This document shows, in pieces, positions 1 through 8,687 of a stretch of DNA of 64,000 nucleotides; position 1 is the first letter of the stretch; every line of letters starts with the position of its first letter. Origin of the DNA: Ornithinibacillus californiensis (lineage in GTDB: Bacteria; Bacillota; Bacilli; Bacillales; Amphibacillaceae); contig NZ_LDUE01000063.1 of NCBI RefSeq assembly GCF_001038485.1, positions 1-64,000 of the forward strand, read 5' to 3'. The translations under genes and the position numbers were made by a program. The notes beneath the pieces are model-generated. The model was not told the origin of the DNA and made no database searches. It saw only the letters and a program-made list of their open reading frames with translations.

Positions 1-1
1 G

Positions 2-781
2 CCTGAACTAGAAGACTGGCAAAGTCGTCCTTTAAATGAATGTTATCCTTTTGTTTTTGTAGACTGTATGTATACAACCATACGCAATCAATACGAAACT
101 AAAAAGTATGCCGTTTATACTATTTTGGGCTATACAATGGAGGGCAAAAAAGACATCCTTGGCTTGTGGCTAAATGAAACAGAAAGCAAGCATAAGTGGA
201 TGCAAATCTTTGATGAAATTAAGGCAAGAGGAGTTGAAGACATCTTCTTTATTTCCATGGATGGTGTATCTGGATTAGAAGAAGGAGCTCGCTCTATTTT
301 CCCTGATGTCACTGTCCAAAGATGTATTGTCCATTTAATTCGTAATTCCATTAAATATGTTCCAAATAAGGATTATAGAGCTTTTACATCTTCTTTAAGG
401 AAGGTTTATGGAGCTCAAAGTCTAAAGGCCTGTCAAAGTACGTTTGAATCCTTTAAGCAACAATGGTCTGCCTATCCTGGAGCTATAGATGTCTGGGAAA
501 GAAACTTTGAACATGTAGAACAATTATTTGACTACGGTAGTGCTGTCCGTAAAATCATGTATACAACTAACGCAGTAGAAAGTATCCACTCTAGTTTTAG
601 AAAAGTAACGAAAAAAGGAGCATTTCCCAACGAAAATGCCCTACTTAAAGTACTGTATTTAAGAGTGAAAGAATTAGAAAATAAGTGGAATGGTGGCGGC
701 TTTATTCAAGGCTGGTCTCTAGCCTTAAACCAACTATTAATGAATGAACGATTGAAGGATAGGGTTCTCAAATATAGCTAG
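2..781 (+). CDS. IS256-family (Mutator-type) transposase, 3' part
   Basis: Catalyses cut-and-paste/copy-out transposition. The reading frame is open from base 2, so the 5' part lies outside the window and the ATG at 68 is internal. The DDE triad is visible: Asp in VFVDCM (codon 62-64), Asp in FISMDGVSGL, and Glu in TTNAVESIHSSFRK, which is the IS256 signature around the catalytic Glu. The C-terminal part (NKWNGGGFIQGW) is also typical of the family. The stop TAG at 779-781 is followed within about 40 bases by a terminal sequence of IS256 type. The visible part is intact, but whether the element is complete cannot be judged here. Confidence 0.93.
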   Translation, partial: PELEDWQSRPLNECYPFVFVDCMYTTIRNQYETKKYAVYTILGYTMEGKKDILGLWLNETESKHKWMQIFDEIKARGVEDIFFISMDGVSGLEEGARSIFPDVTVQRCIVHLIRNSIKYVPNKDYRAFTSSLRKVYGAQSLKACQSTFESFKQQWSAYPGAIDVWERNFEHVEQLFDYGSAVRKIMYTTNAVESIHSSFRKVTKKGAFPNENALLKVLYLRVKELENKWNGGGFIQGWSLALNQLLMNERLKDRVLKYS

Positions 782-2181
782 TGTGTATTAGAACTTACAC
801 ACTTTATTTGACAACCCCTGTATATGTAGTAAAAGCCCCAACTGGAATTGGTAAAACAGAAGCAATTGTGAACTTTGCAGAAGAGTATAATTTTAGTATC
901 GCTTTTCCTACACATAAATTGAAACAAGAGGTTTCCATGCGCTTAAAAGACAAAAATATTAAGCATATAAAAGTTCCAGAATTACCTTTACTTGAGGAAC
1001 CATTTTCGGAAAAAATTGAACACCTATACAATATTGGTGCATACAGGACAGTAAATAAATTTTTAAGACAGATTTCCAATGAAAATGAGGATGTATCTGA
1101 TTTTCTCCAAGACTTGGAGAAAGTGAAATCCTCTAAAAAAGAATTGCTGCTTACCACACATCAACGTGCGATTTTTACAAATGATGATTCAAATTCAACT
1201 ATTATATTCGATGAGGATCCAATACCCAATCTTTTTCCAATATCTCAAATGAAGGTGTCCGATTTAGTATTTGCATTTACAAAATTGCAGGATAACGAAG
1301 TGAACAAAGATGTTATTACAACTTTGCAAAACATGATAATGAGTGCCCCGTTGGATATTGTTCAAGAACGGTCATCTTTTTTGCTACCATCTGTAAAAGA
1401 CCTAGAACAGACAATTGTGGAGGAAACTACCATAAGTTCAAATGTATTAGGCTTTTTAAATTGTGATTATTTTCTTAGGAAGAGAATTCACAATATAGAC
1501 TACATATATTTTATCCAAAGGAATAAACTACCACAGAGTAAAAAGACTATCATTCTGAGCGCCACTATAAATGAAAGTATATCTAAATTGGTATTCGGTG
1601 ATAAAGTAACATTTATTGATTTAGGCCTTGTTAAGCCAACAGGGAGTATACTGCAGGTAACATCTAAGAGTTTTAGTAGATTTACAATTAAAGAAAATCA
1701 ACTAGAAATGAAGTGTCTAGCAGAAAACCTTATGAAACTTTATAATCCCGATAGTGAAATTATTACATATAAAGATTTCTACCATAATGGAAAAAAGGAA
1801 GAGATATATTTTGGAAATACAGAGGGAATTGATGACCTAAAAGGAAAAAATATTACTGTAATTGGAACTCCGCATCTGAATCCAATTTCATATCTATTAA
1901 TAAGTGTGGCTTTAGGGTACCGCATGGGTCTAGAGGAAAGTAGAATGGAGTATATCCCAGTAGAAAGGAATGGGCTACGATACTATTTTACTACATATAG
2001 TAATGATTCTTTGTTAAAGGAAGTACAATTCTATCTGGTAGAAAGTCAGTTATTGCAGGCAATTGGACGAGCAAGGGTCAATAGGTTTCCGGCCAAAGTA
2101 CTTATTCTTAGTAATTTGCCAGTTGTAGGAGCCGAGTACATATCATTTTCGCAAAAGGAATTAATGGAACTAATGAAATAA
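781..2181 (+). pseudogene. Superfamily 2 DEAD-like helicase, 5' end cut off by the IS element
   Basis: The frame encodes an ATP-dependent helicase core: Walker A APTGIGKT (about residues 19-26), Walker B-like FDEDP (about 143-147), an SAT motif (ILSAT, about 257) and motif VI QAIGRAR (about 426-432). The first dozen residues come from the transposon end, and the GTG at 781 overlaps the transposase TAG stop. Homologous sequence starts only at about VYVVKAPTG. Any N-terminal sequence before motif I is therefore missing, so this is most likely a 5'-truncated gene. It could still be translated from the GTG as a chimera, because motif I is complete. Codon use and AT content match the neighbouring defence-like genes. 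The specific family is not recognised. Confidence 0.75.
782..820 (+). mobile_element. Probable right terminal inverted repeat of the IS256-family element
   Basis: Directly after the transposase stop lies a short dyad (GTGTGTATTAGAACTTACACAC) followed by ...CTTTATTTGACAACCCC, the kind of end seen in Gram-positive IS256-family elements. Helicase-like coding sequence begins immediately after it, at about 821. The left end is outside the window, so the inverted repeat match and the 8-9 bp target duplication cannot be checked. The end is placed to within a few bases only. Confidence 0.6.
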
Positions 2182-2194
2182 GGAAAATAAATGA

Positions 2195-2224
2195 AGTCAG
2201 CTTATCATAGGCTGGCTATTTTAA
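2195..2224 (+). terminator. Rho-independent terminator after the helicase
   Basis: AGTCAGC (2195-2201) pairs with GCTGGCT (2211-2217), with one G-T wobble, and is followed by ATTTTAAT. It ends 10-40 bases after the helicase stop. Confidence 0.5.
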
Positions 2225-2814
2225 TGATTATAAAAGGTTAATTTTCATTATAACTATTAGTGCCTTTAATAATCATTAAAACAGTTAGTAACTCTTATAA
2301 CTATTATAATGATAATAATTATTAGTAATGTTTAAAATGATTAGTAATGTTTAAAATGATTATTAATGATTACTAATCGTTCATTTATTTCATTTTTTTC
2401 AGGTTCCTTCATTTTTTTCACTTAGTTTCGTATCATGGAAATAGTTTTTACTATTATCTTAGATATAATAAAAAAGAAGAAATTACAAGAAACCCGAAAA
2501 AAATCAACATTTATTTTTAAATGGCTCAAACAGTCCCAAAACGGGAAATATGGCATATTTTGAGCCTTTTAGAGAAGTGCCTATTGATGACAATTTATTG
2601 ATGGTTAAAGGTGCTACTTCTACAGTATGATGTCGCAGATTAAACGATATAAACACCAATCATTGTATTATCTACAAAAAGTCATCGCCCAATGCTATGC
2701 AACATTCACAGCCTGTTAGCTCAAGGCTATTTTAAATAGAATTGTCTATTATGATATACACTATATTAATTCCTGTCTGAAGTAAAAACATATATATTTA
2801 TGTAATCTGTCCAT
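2225..2814. other. Gene-free AT-rich spacer with short direct repeats
   Basis: I see no credible gene in these 590 bases. The left half (2225-2400) is extremely AT-rich and contains many variants of TAATGATTA/TAGTAAT, including a tandem copy of TTAGTAATGTTTAAAATGA around 2321-2360. At 2522-2564 a hairpin joins GGCTCAAA to TTTTGAGCC. This may be degenerate mobile DNA or the remains of a regulatory or origin-like region; no function can be assigned. Confidence 0.5.
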
Positions 2815-4065
2815 TTAATCAAATGCTTTAAATATTAACTCTAAAACTTTCTTCATTCCTGACCAATCATGGTCTGATTTTTTAAAATCACCTTTTTCTA
2901 TGTCATCAAGTAATTTAAAGTACTTTTGCATTATTTTTTCCTTATTAATAAGTTCACCTTGGTATTGATTTAAAGAAGCGTTGAAGCCTTTCCATTGTAT
3001 AGGAGTAATATTTTTTTGATTATCAATCAAGATATCTATTCCTAGGTATAATTCAATACTCCCCGCTAGACCATTTATATTTGTTTTTATAGTTCCAGTT
3101 GGACCTAGTGTTGGGTAATCCTTAGCAATATCTAATTCTGGAAAATGCAAAATCTTGATATTATCAGGTATACTAAGACTTTTTAATTTTTTGGTTGCGT
3201 CAATTGCGGCGGTGTCATTATCAAAAAGTGCAATAACTTTATTATTTATACCTGAACCAATAAACCCTTTAATATAATTTACTAGTGATGATGCACTTCC
3301 TGCTGCTTTTGGGGTATTAAAATCCATAAAGGAATAGTAATCTAATACATCTGGATAAAGGGCCTTCATTGTTCTTTTAATTATACCTATATCAGAGGAA
3401 CCTTCAGTTATAATGATAGTTTTTTGGTTAGTTAAGGATGAATTAGACAAGTAATCTATTGATTGATTACATAATTGGTCAAATTCATCATAATATCCTC
3501 CGTTGACAAGATCGGTGTAATCCAATATAAATTCATCTTCTTCATCAAATAGTTCCAAAATACCTCTTATAACAAACCTGATATCAGAAGAGATAAAACC
3601 AAAGTAGGACTCACCGTCAAAGTGTTCTCCTAATATATAAGTTTCGATAGGATAATCGTTTCTTTCAAAGTTACATAATTTATCTTTTAGGTTATAAATA
3701 TCCAATTTATTAAAAATAATATAATCCATAGCCACAAGCCATGCTTTAAATGAGTAACCAGACAATTCCTCATCATTGATTCCATCAGGGGATTTAAAAG
3801 TTCTACTATATTTATATTCATTGTTTGAAATAAATTCTTTTTCAGTGTTCTTCAAATTGAACCCCATAATATCAAGCCTTAACTTGATGTTTTTTATTTT
3901 GTTAATGTATCGGCACTTAGCGTATTCCAAATCATTATCTTCATCAAAAACGTATTCTATTTTTTTATCAGTTTCTCTAAATAAGGTCATCGCTTCAGGT
4001 TCTACAAAGCTTTTAGATGAATATATTTCGGAACCATTTACAGTTATTGTGGCGTAACTTCCCAT
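2815..4065 (-). CDS. HEPN/Toprim-associated protein, probable anti-phage or abortive-infection factor
   Basis: This 416-residue protein carries a C-terminal Toprim fold, the Mg-dependent catalytic domain of OLD nucleases and primases. The visible signatures are the Glu of IIITEGSSD (E221) and the acidic pair in VIALFDND (D282, D284). The N-terminal 200 residues start MGSYATITVNG and resemble the HEPN/Toprim N-terminal domain that Aravind and colleagues described as fused to Toprim; this is recognition from memory and less certain. There is no signal peptide or membrane segment. The start has a good site (AAGGGAG, 7 bases before ATG). It is divergent from the DUF4297/ATPase pair with a 240-base shared promoter region, so a common defence island is likely. 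The biochemical activity is inferred. Confidence 0.75.
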   Translation of the reverse strand: MGSYATITVNGSEIYSSKSFVEPEAMTLFRETDKKIEYVFDEDNDLEYAKCRYINKIKNIKLRLDIMGFNLKNTEKEFISNNEYKYSRTFKSPDGINDEELSGYSFKAWLVAMDYIIFNKLDIYNLKDKLCNFERNDYPIETYILGEHFDGESYFGFISSDIRFVIRGILELFDEEDEFILDYTDLVNGGYYDEFDQLCNQSIDYLSNSSLTNQKTIIITEGSSDIGIIKRTMKALYPDVLDYYSFMDFNTPKAAGSASSLVNYIKGFIGSGINNKVIALFDNDTAAIDATKKLKSLSIPDNIKILHFPELDIAKDYPTLGPTGTIKTNINGLAGSIELYLGIDILIDNQKNITPIQWKGFNASLNQYQGELINKEKIMQKYFKLLDDIEKGDFKKSDHDWSGMKKVLELIFKAFD

Positions 4066-4305
4066 ATTTTACTCCCTTCTTATCTAATATTAATAATTAC
4101 AAGACTAGGATATTGCGGTCACCATATATGGTTGAATGAATTATTTACTTCCTTTTGAATTGCCTAGTTTAGTATAATCTCCCATACTATAATTATAATA
4201 AAGATAATCTTTATATTTAGCAAAACTTCTAAACATTACCAAAAAGCATGGAAAATTTTAACCATTTTTAGTATTGTAGAATTAATAGATTCTTAAAAAT
4301 GAGAA
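4066..4305. promoter_or_regulatory. Divergent intergenic region between defence-like genes, with an inverted repeat
   Basis: This region must hold the promoters of both flanking genes. TAGTAT (4170-4175) and ATACTA (4184-4189) form an inverted repeat with an 8-base spacer. Perfect TATAAT hexamers lie at 4173-4178 and 4194-4199, but neither has a clear -35 at 17 bases. The repeat could be an operator; no regulator gene is adjacent. Confidence 0.35.
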
Positions 4306-5421
4306 ATGGATAGAGTTGATTGTATGGAGAAAATAAAATTAAGGGATTTAACCTCAATAAAACCAAGGGATTTGAGTGGACCTAGGTCATCAAATAGATT
4401 TGACTATCAAAAAGATTGGGCAATCTTAAAGATGATGGAGATGTACGAAGCTGGTGAGGATTTTCTTCTAGTTATGGATTACTATGATGATGTTGTTATA
4501 TATGATTCAGATACAGATCCAGAAAATGTGTCTTTTTTCCAAATCAAGACAGCATCTAAAAACTGGACTCTTAAAGAACTTACAAAAAGAAATCAAGGTA
4601 AAAATGGCCCATCATTATCGATTTTAGGGAAAATGTATGAATGCAAAATGCAATTTCCGGAACACACATTGTCTCTCAATTTTATATCCAATTACACTTA
4701 TAATTTGAAATTATCAAGTGGTGAAAAAAGTCTTACTAAAACAAAGATTAGTTTATCTGAATTAGATACTTCATCTATTTCAGATATTGTCAAAAAGGTA
4801 ATTGACGAACATAATTTAAAAGCCAATCCTGATTTTATTGAAATAACCTTTTTTGAAGTATCAGAGTTACTAGTAAATAAAAGGGAAACCTACCTCAGAG
4901 GTAAATTGGCGGAGTTTATTGAAAGACAAAATCCAGATTCTAAATACAAGATTAGTTTAATTTACGATGCTTTATACAGTGAAGTCAAAGTAAAAAACAA
5001 CTACGAAGGTAAAATTACAAATTTTGATGAATTAGTAAAACATAAAGGGATAAGTCGTAAACAATTCCATGAACACGTTCAAATATTTTCGGAAGAAGAT
5101 GGAGATCAAGAATTATGGACCTTTATCTCGAATAGATTAACACAGGAAGGGATTTCTTTTTCCGAAAGTTTAAAATTAAACAGGGCTTGGAATGAATACA
5201 GAGTAGAGAAAATGAATTATGCAAATCTTACTTTACGTAAAGTGGTTTCTGAAGTATCAAATATCATTGAAAGTTTCATTACTAAAGAAGTAAACAGTTT
5301 AAATAATGATCTTCTTGTACCAGCATATGAAAAGTACCTTTTAAAAAGCAATTCACATCCGCTATTTAAAGAACATTATATTAAAGTCATAATTCTAATG
5401 GAGTACTGCAAAAATGAATGA
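4306..5421 (+). CDS. DUF4297 (Cap4-type) dsDNA nuclease, effector of a two-gene defence module
   Basis: A 371-residue soluble protein. The N-terminal domain has the layout of DUF4297, the restriction-endonuclease-like nuclease of Cap4 and of Lamassu-Cap4 systems: RFDYQKDWAILKM (31-43), the acidic stretch DYYDDVV (58-64) and FFQIKT (77-82), which supply the D...QxK of a PD-(D/E)xK site. The C-terminal 170 residues are helical and not assignable; they may contact the ATPase. The stop is 41 bases before the SMC-like ATPase gene, so the two form an operon. The start could be 4306 or the ATG at 4324; neither has a strong ribosome site. By analogy it would cut DNA when the ATPase senses invading DNA. 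Confidence 0.78.
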   Translation: MDRVDCMEKIKLRDLTSIKPRDLSGPRSSNRFDYQKDWAILKMMEMYEAGEDFLLVMDYYDDVVIYDSDTDPENVSFFQIKTASKNWTLKELTKRNQGKNGPSLSILGKMYECKMQFPEHTLSLNFISNYTYNLKLSSGEKSLTKTKISLSELDTSSISDIVKKVIDEHNLKANPDFIEITFFEVSELLVNKRETYLRGKLAEFIERQNPDSKYKISLIYDALYSEVKVKNNYEGKITNFDELVKHKGISRKQFHEHVQIFSEEDGDQELWTFISNRLTQEGISFSESLKLNRAWNEYRVEKMNYANLTLRKVVSEVSNIIESFITKEVNSLNNDLLVPAYEKYLLKSNSHPLFKEHYIKVIILMEYCKNE

Positions 5422-5462
5422 AAATTTTAGAAGATTAATTAGAAATTTGAGGTTGAAAAATT

Positions 5463-7151
5463 ATGAAAAGATTAGTACTAAAAGAAATGAAACTTCTATC
5501 ATTCAAAGAAGAGAAAGCGAAAAGAATAACCTTCCATCCCAATATAACGGTAATAAAAGGTGACAATCACACTGGAAAATCATCTCTTATAAAAAGTATA
5601 TACTGGGCGTTTGGTACAGAGCCTAAAGATATTCATCCGAATTGGAAGGCAGCTAATGCAATTGTATTAGTTGATTTCTCAATTGGTAAAGATGATTATT
5701 CTATTCTTCGTAAAGAGAGATTTTTTGCAGTATTTGATGCAAATAAAAAAGTGATTGCAACATTTAATGGAATTACAAACGGGATTGGGCCATTTTTGGC
5801 AGGACTACTAGATTATAAGATTGTACTTAATGACAAAAAAGGTGAGGCATTAATTCCGCCGCCTGCGTATTTTTTTCTTCCTTATTATATTGACCAAGAT
5901 GCAAGTTGGAACAATAACTGGTCCGGATTTGACAGACTAACTCAATTTAGTAACTGGCGTAATGACATTGTTAATTATCATACAGGTATAAGACCAAATG
6001 AATACTATGAAATAAATGCTTCTATACGTAATCATAAAAAAGAAATATCCGAATTGGAAACTCAACGGTCTATTTCGGGCAATATTATGACAAAAATAGA
6101 TAGCCAAATAAACGATGATGTTGTATCTATTGATACTGAACAGTTTAAAAAAGAGATAGATGAACTTCTTGTTAACTATGAAGCACTAAACAAAAAAGGT
6201 GCAGAGCTAAAACAACGAATTATTGAATTAGAGAATCATAAGCTACATATTGAAGAACAGATTACTATAGTACAAAGAGCCATGAGTGAATTAAAATTGG
6301 ACCTTGAATATGCGAATGAACAGACTGATTCTGTTGAATGCCCTACCTGTGGAAACATATATGAAAACTCGTTTGCTGAGCGGTTTGCAATTGCAAAGGA
6401 TGAAGATACTTGTAAAGATTTATTAATAAGCCTTGATGGTGAATGGGAAGAAGTCAGAAAACAAATTGTGTATGAATATAAAGTTTATAACGAGAATAAT
6501 ATTGAAGCCAATAATATAAGGAGCATCCTCTCAAAAAAACAAGGTGCTATTCAATTAAAAGATATTATTCTTAACGAGGGTAAGAGAGAAATGAAATCTT
6601 TAATGGAGAAAGAGGTAAGTAAATTAAGTAATGACATCTATTCACATGAACAGAAAATTGATGGCTTAAAAGAAGAATTAAAAGCATATGAAGATAGAAA
6701 GCGTCAGAAGCAAATTAAAGATAGATATTTAAATTTAATGCATAGTAATTTACTTAAACTCGAAGTGTTAACAATGGAAGAAAAATCTTATAAAAAAATT
6801 ACCTCTAAAATTAATGAAAGTGGAAGTGGTAAGCCGAGAGCGTTATTAGCTTATTATTACAGTATTCTTCAAGTGATTAAAGAAAATACAACTTCAACTT
6901 TTTGTCCAATTATTATTGATTCACCAAATCAACAGGATCAAGAAAAATCAAACCTCGATAAGATACTATCCTTTATTGTTGAAAATAAACCAGAAGACTC
7001 GCAATTAATATTGGGTCTGGTTGAGATGGAGAATATTGAGTTTGATGGTGAAACAATTATTCTTGATAAGAAACATAGTTTGCTCAGGGAAAATGAATAT
7101 CCAACAATCTCTAAAGAAATAAAATCACTGTTAGCAAAATGTGATGAATAA
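5463..7151 (+). CDS. SMC/Rad50-like ABC ATPase with zinc-hook motif (LmuB / ABC-3C-like)
   Basis: The 562 residues hold a split ABC ATPase: Walker A GDNHTGKSS (33-41), a long coiled coil interrupted by a CPTC zinc-hook-like motif (293-296), a signature region SGSGKPRALLAYY (453-465) in place of LSGGE, and Walker B CPIIIDSPNQQ (481-491), where the usual DE is replaced by DS followed by acidic residues. This is the architecture of the sensor ATPase of Lamassu and of the ABC-three-component systems. Start: GAGG 10 bases before ATG. It follows the DUF4297 nuclease gene as the second gene of an operon. No third small component (LmuC or middle component) is present on either side. Function is inferred from family and pairing. 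Confidence 0.8.
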   Translation: MKRLVLKEMKLLSFKEEKAKRITFHPNITVIKGDNHTGKSSLIKSIYWAFGTEPKDIHPNWKAANAIVLVDFSIGKDDYSILRKERFFAVFDANKKVIATFNGITNGIGPFLAGLLDYKIVLNDKKGEALIPPPAYFFLPYYIDQDASWNNNWSGFDRLTQFSNWRNDIVNYHTGIRPNEYYEINASIRNHKKEISELETQRSISGNIMTKIDSQINDDVVSIDTEQFKKEIDELLVNYEALNKKGAELKQRIIELENHKLHIEEQITIVQRAMSELKLDLEYANEQTDSVECPTCGNIYENSFAERFAIAKDEDTCKDLLISLDGEWEEVRKQIVYEYKVYNENNIEANNIRSILSKKQGAIQLKDIILNEGKREMKSLMEKEVSKLSNDIYSHEQKIDGLKEELKAYEDRKRQKQIKDRYLNLMHSNLLKLEVLTMEEKSYKKITSKINESGSGKPRALLAYYYSILQVIKENTTSTFCPIIIDSPNQQDQEKSNLDKILSFIVENKPEDSQLILGLVEMENIEFDGETIILDKKHSLLRENEYPTISKEIKSLLAKCDE

Positions 7152-7155
7152 AGAT

Positions 7156-7190
7156 AACTGGGCTCTCTTTTGGGAACCTAGTTTTTATTT
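7156..7190 (+). terminator. Terminator of the nuclease-ATPase operon
   Basis: AACTGGG (7156-7162) pairs with CCTAGTT (7177-7183) with one wobble, followed by TTTTATTT, four bases after the ATPase stop. Confidence 0.7.
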
Positions 7191-7220
7191 AATCAAATAT
7201 TGGTATTTCAATTATACAAA

Positions 7221-7244
7221 AGCGGGTATAATCACCCGCTTCTA
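7221..7244 (-). terminator. Hairpin downstream of the orphan T-box leader
   Basis: AGCGGGT (7221-7227) and ACCCGCT (7234-7240) pair perfectly. On the minus strand the hairpin is followed by TTTTGT, so it could stop any transcript that reads through the T-box leader. Confidence 0.5.
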
Positions 7245-7305
7245 GTTGTAAATTCTATAACAATATGTTCTAAATTATCCTCTTTAATTAAAAAGTTTTG
7301 TGGTT

Positions 7306-7485
7306 TTGTGACACATGCCCCGCGGTGCCACCCTAATTATCTTAATTTTTAAGATCACTTCATTTATTCTAGCTCCAAAGTCCAATTCCTATTTACCTTG
7401 ATACTTGTTTTCACCAACCACAAGTTCTCTAAAAATCAGAGGGTAAAGAGTACTACGCCTTTTTCATTGCTAATGATATTGAGTT
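7306..7485 (-). promoter_or_regulatory. T-box riboswitch leader without a downstream gene (probable tRNA-Trp specificity)
   Basis: On the minus strand the leader shows the invariant T-box AGGGTGGCACCGCG (+ strand 7320-7333). Ahead of it are a perfect stem III (ATCTTAA-AAA-TTAAGAT), an AGAGAA bulge and the conserved distal loop GGTTGGTGAAAAC closed by TTGT/ACAA, and a stem I with AGTA and GGTAAA...GGAAT. The codon after GAAT reads TGG (Trp), and the variable T-box base C fits a tRNA with discriminator G, as in bacterial tRNA-Trp. The usual terminator partner after CCGCGG is absent, and no open reading frame follows. The leader points into the 3' end of the ATPase gene on the opposite strand. 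The class is certain; the specifier is likely but not certain. Confidence 0.88.
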
Positions 7486-7491
7486 TTTATT

Positions 7492-7520
7492 ATTATATAT
7501 ATTATTATTTTTGATTGCAA
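7492..7520 (-). promoter_or_regulatory. Sigma-A promoter of the orphan T-box leader
   Basis: Reading the minus strand, TTGCAA (7520-7515) and TATAAT (7497-7492) are separated by exactly 17 bases. Transcription would begin near 7485, just ahead of stem I. The promoter still looks fully functional. Confidence 0.75.
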
Positions 7521-7608
7521 GTAATAATTTATATTATTCGCCAGTTGACTTAGAAGTACATGAAGTAATTGATATAAAATTAAAAAGTTTCAGTTGAAAT
7601 AAATGAAA

Positions 7609-7654
7609 CGAACACTATAAAAACTAACCCAAAAAGGTTGCTTTATAGTGTTCG
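7609..7654 (-). terminator. Terminator of the SurA-N lipoprotein gene
   Basis: A 13-base perfect inverted repeat (CGAACACTATAAA / TTTATAGTGTTCG) lies 20 bases after the stop codon of the minus-strand lipoprotein gene and ahead of the T-box promoter. Confidence 0.75.
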
Positions 7655-7675
7655 AATTTTGGCTTCAGCCCTACC

Positions 7676-8440
7676 TTATAAATTAATTGTTATATCAGCA
7701 TCAGCTTTTAATTCTTCGACTAGTGCTTGATAGACTTCGATTTGTTTGTTAGACTTCGCTTGTTCTTTCAAGGAAGATTCCATTTCTTCATAAGAAGGTA
7801 CCTTTTGTTTTTCGCTTTTTTCCCCGTTTGCTTGTTCATGTTGGGTTTTATATGAATCATAAAGCGCTTGTAATTCTTCTTTTGTAGGCTCTATATCTCC
7901 AGCCTTGCTAGCAATTAACTTGTCTACTTTGATTTGTGTTTCTACTTGGGAGAGAACTTCTTCTTTTCCCATGCCTTGCTCTTTTAAAGCAGCGAAAAAT
8001 TCATCCTGTGATTTAAGACCGTTCTGCTCTACAATGCTATCAATCGTTTTATTGATATCTTCTTTAGAGGCTTCATAACCACTCTTTCCTGCTTCTTGTA
8101 TGACCAGCTTTTGCGCAATTAATGCATCTGCAACTTGGCTTTTTAACTGATCTTGATCAAGTTCTTGACCAGTCATCTGTGCTTGCATTAATGCTTGTTG
8201 AAATTGACCTTTATAAGTCATTTCAAACTCCTCTTTTGAAACTTCCTCACCATTAACTTCGGCGACAACATCAGGTACATTTTCTAAATTAGGCTCAGGC
8301 ATTTCAGGTTGTGTGGAGTTTTCCTCTGCAGTACTTTCCTCCACTTTATCAACTTTCTGATCTTTTGCTTCTTCATTATTACTACATGCAACTAATAATA
8401 GAAGCATGGAGAAAATACTTACTAGTAGTTTTTTTCTCAT
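7676..8440 (-). CDS. SurA N-domain lipoprotein (PrsA-like chaperone without PPIase domain)
   Basis: A 254-residue exported lipoprotein. It has a signal peptide MRKKLLVSIFSMLLLL ending in the lipobox LVAC (Cys about 19), then an acidic linker, then a SurA_N-type chaperone domain starting at VVAEVNGEEVSKEEFE, with the typical LISQKL-like helix (ALIAQKLVIQEA). The family normally helps secreted proteins fold at the outer face of the membrane. The length leaves no room for the parvulin PPIase domain of PrsA, so a chaperone-only role is inferred. Good ribosome site GAAAGGAG before ATG. It is a single-gene unit closed by the hairpin at 7609-7654. Confidence 0.85.
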   Translation of the reverse strand: MRKKLLVSIFSMLLLLVACSNNEEAKDQKVDKVEESTAEENSTQPEMPEPNLENVPDVVAEVNGEEVSKEEFEMTYKGQFQQALMQAQMTGQELDQDQLKSQVADALIAQKLVIQEAGKSGYEASKEDINKTIDSIVEQNGLKSQDEFFAALKEQGMGKEEVLSQVETQIKVDKLIASKAGDIEPTKEELQALYDSYKTQHEQANGEKSEKQKVPSYEEMESSLKEQAKSNKQIEVYQALVEELKADADITINL

Positions 8441-8661
8441 TTATTGTTCTCCTTTCAATCATTGTAGTCGTTAGTTTAACAAACTCTATCTATTTGTAAA
8501 CCTTGCTAATTCTTCATAATGAGCGAGATTACAAGTATATTACTGTCGCTAGTGTAAGAATAGTAAGGATTTAAGAAACGGATTTTATAAGTACATAGAA
8601 GATTGTGTAAAAAATGTAGAAAAACATGGAGATATTCATCTAATTGAAATGTATCTAACAA

Positions 8662-8683
8662 AACCGAGCAAAATAGCTCGGTT
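8662..8683 (-). terminator. Terminator of the flavin-binding protein gene
   Basis: AACCGAGC (8662-8669) and GCTCGGTT (8676-8683) pair perfectly. On the minus strand they are followed by TTGTT. The hairpin begins 5 bases after the stop of the 8688-9110 gene. Confidence 0.7.
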
Positions 8684-8687
8684 CCGA

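Noticed and set aside
130-351. Minus-strand frame inside the transposase
   Set aside because: Shadow of the DDE transposase gene.
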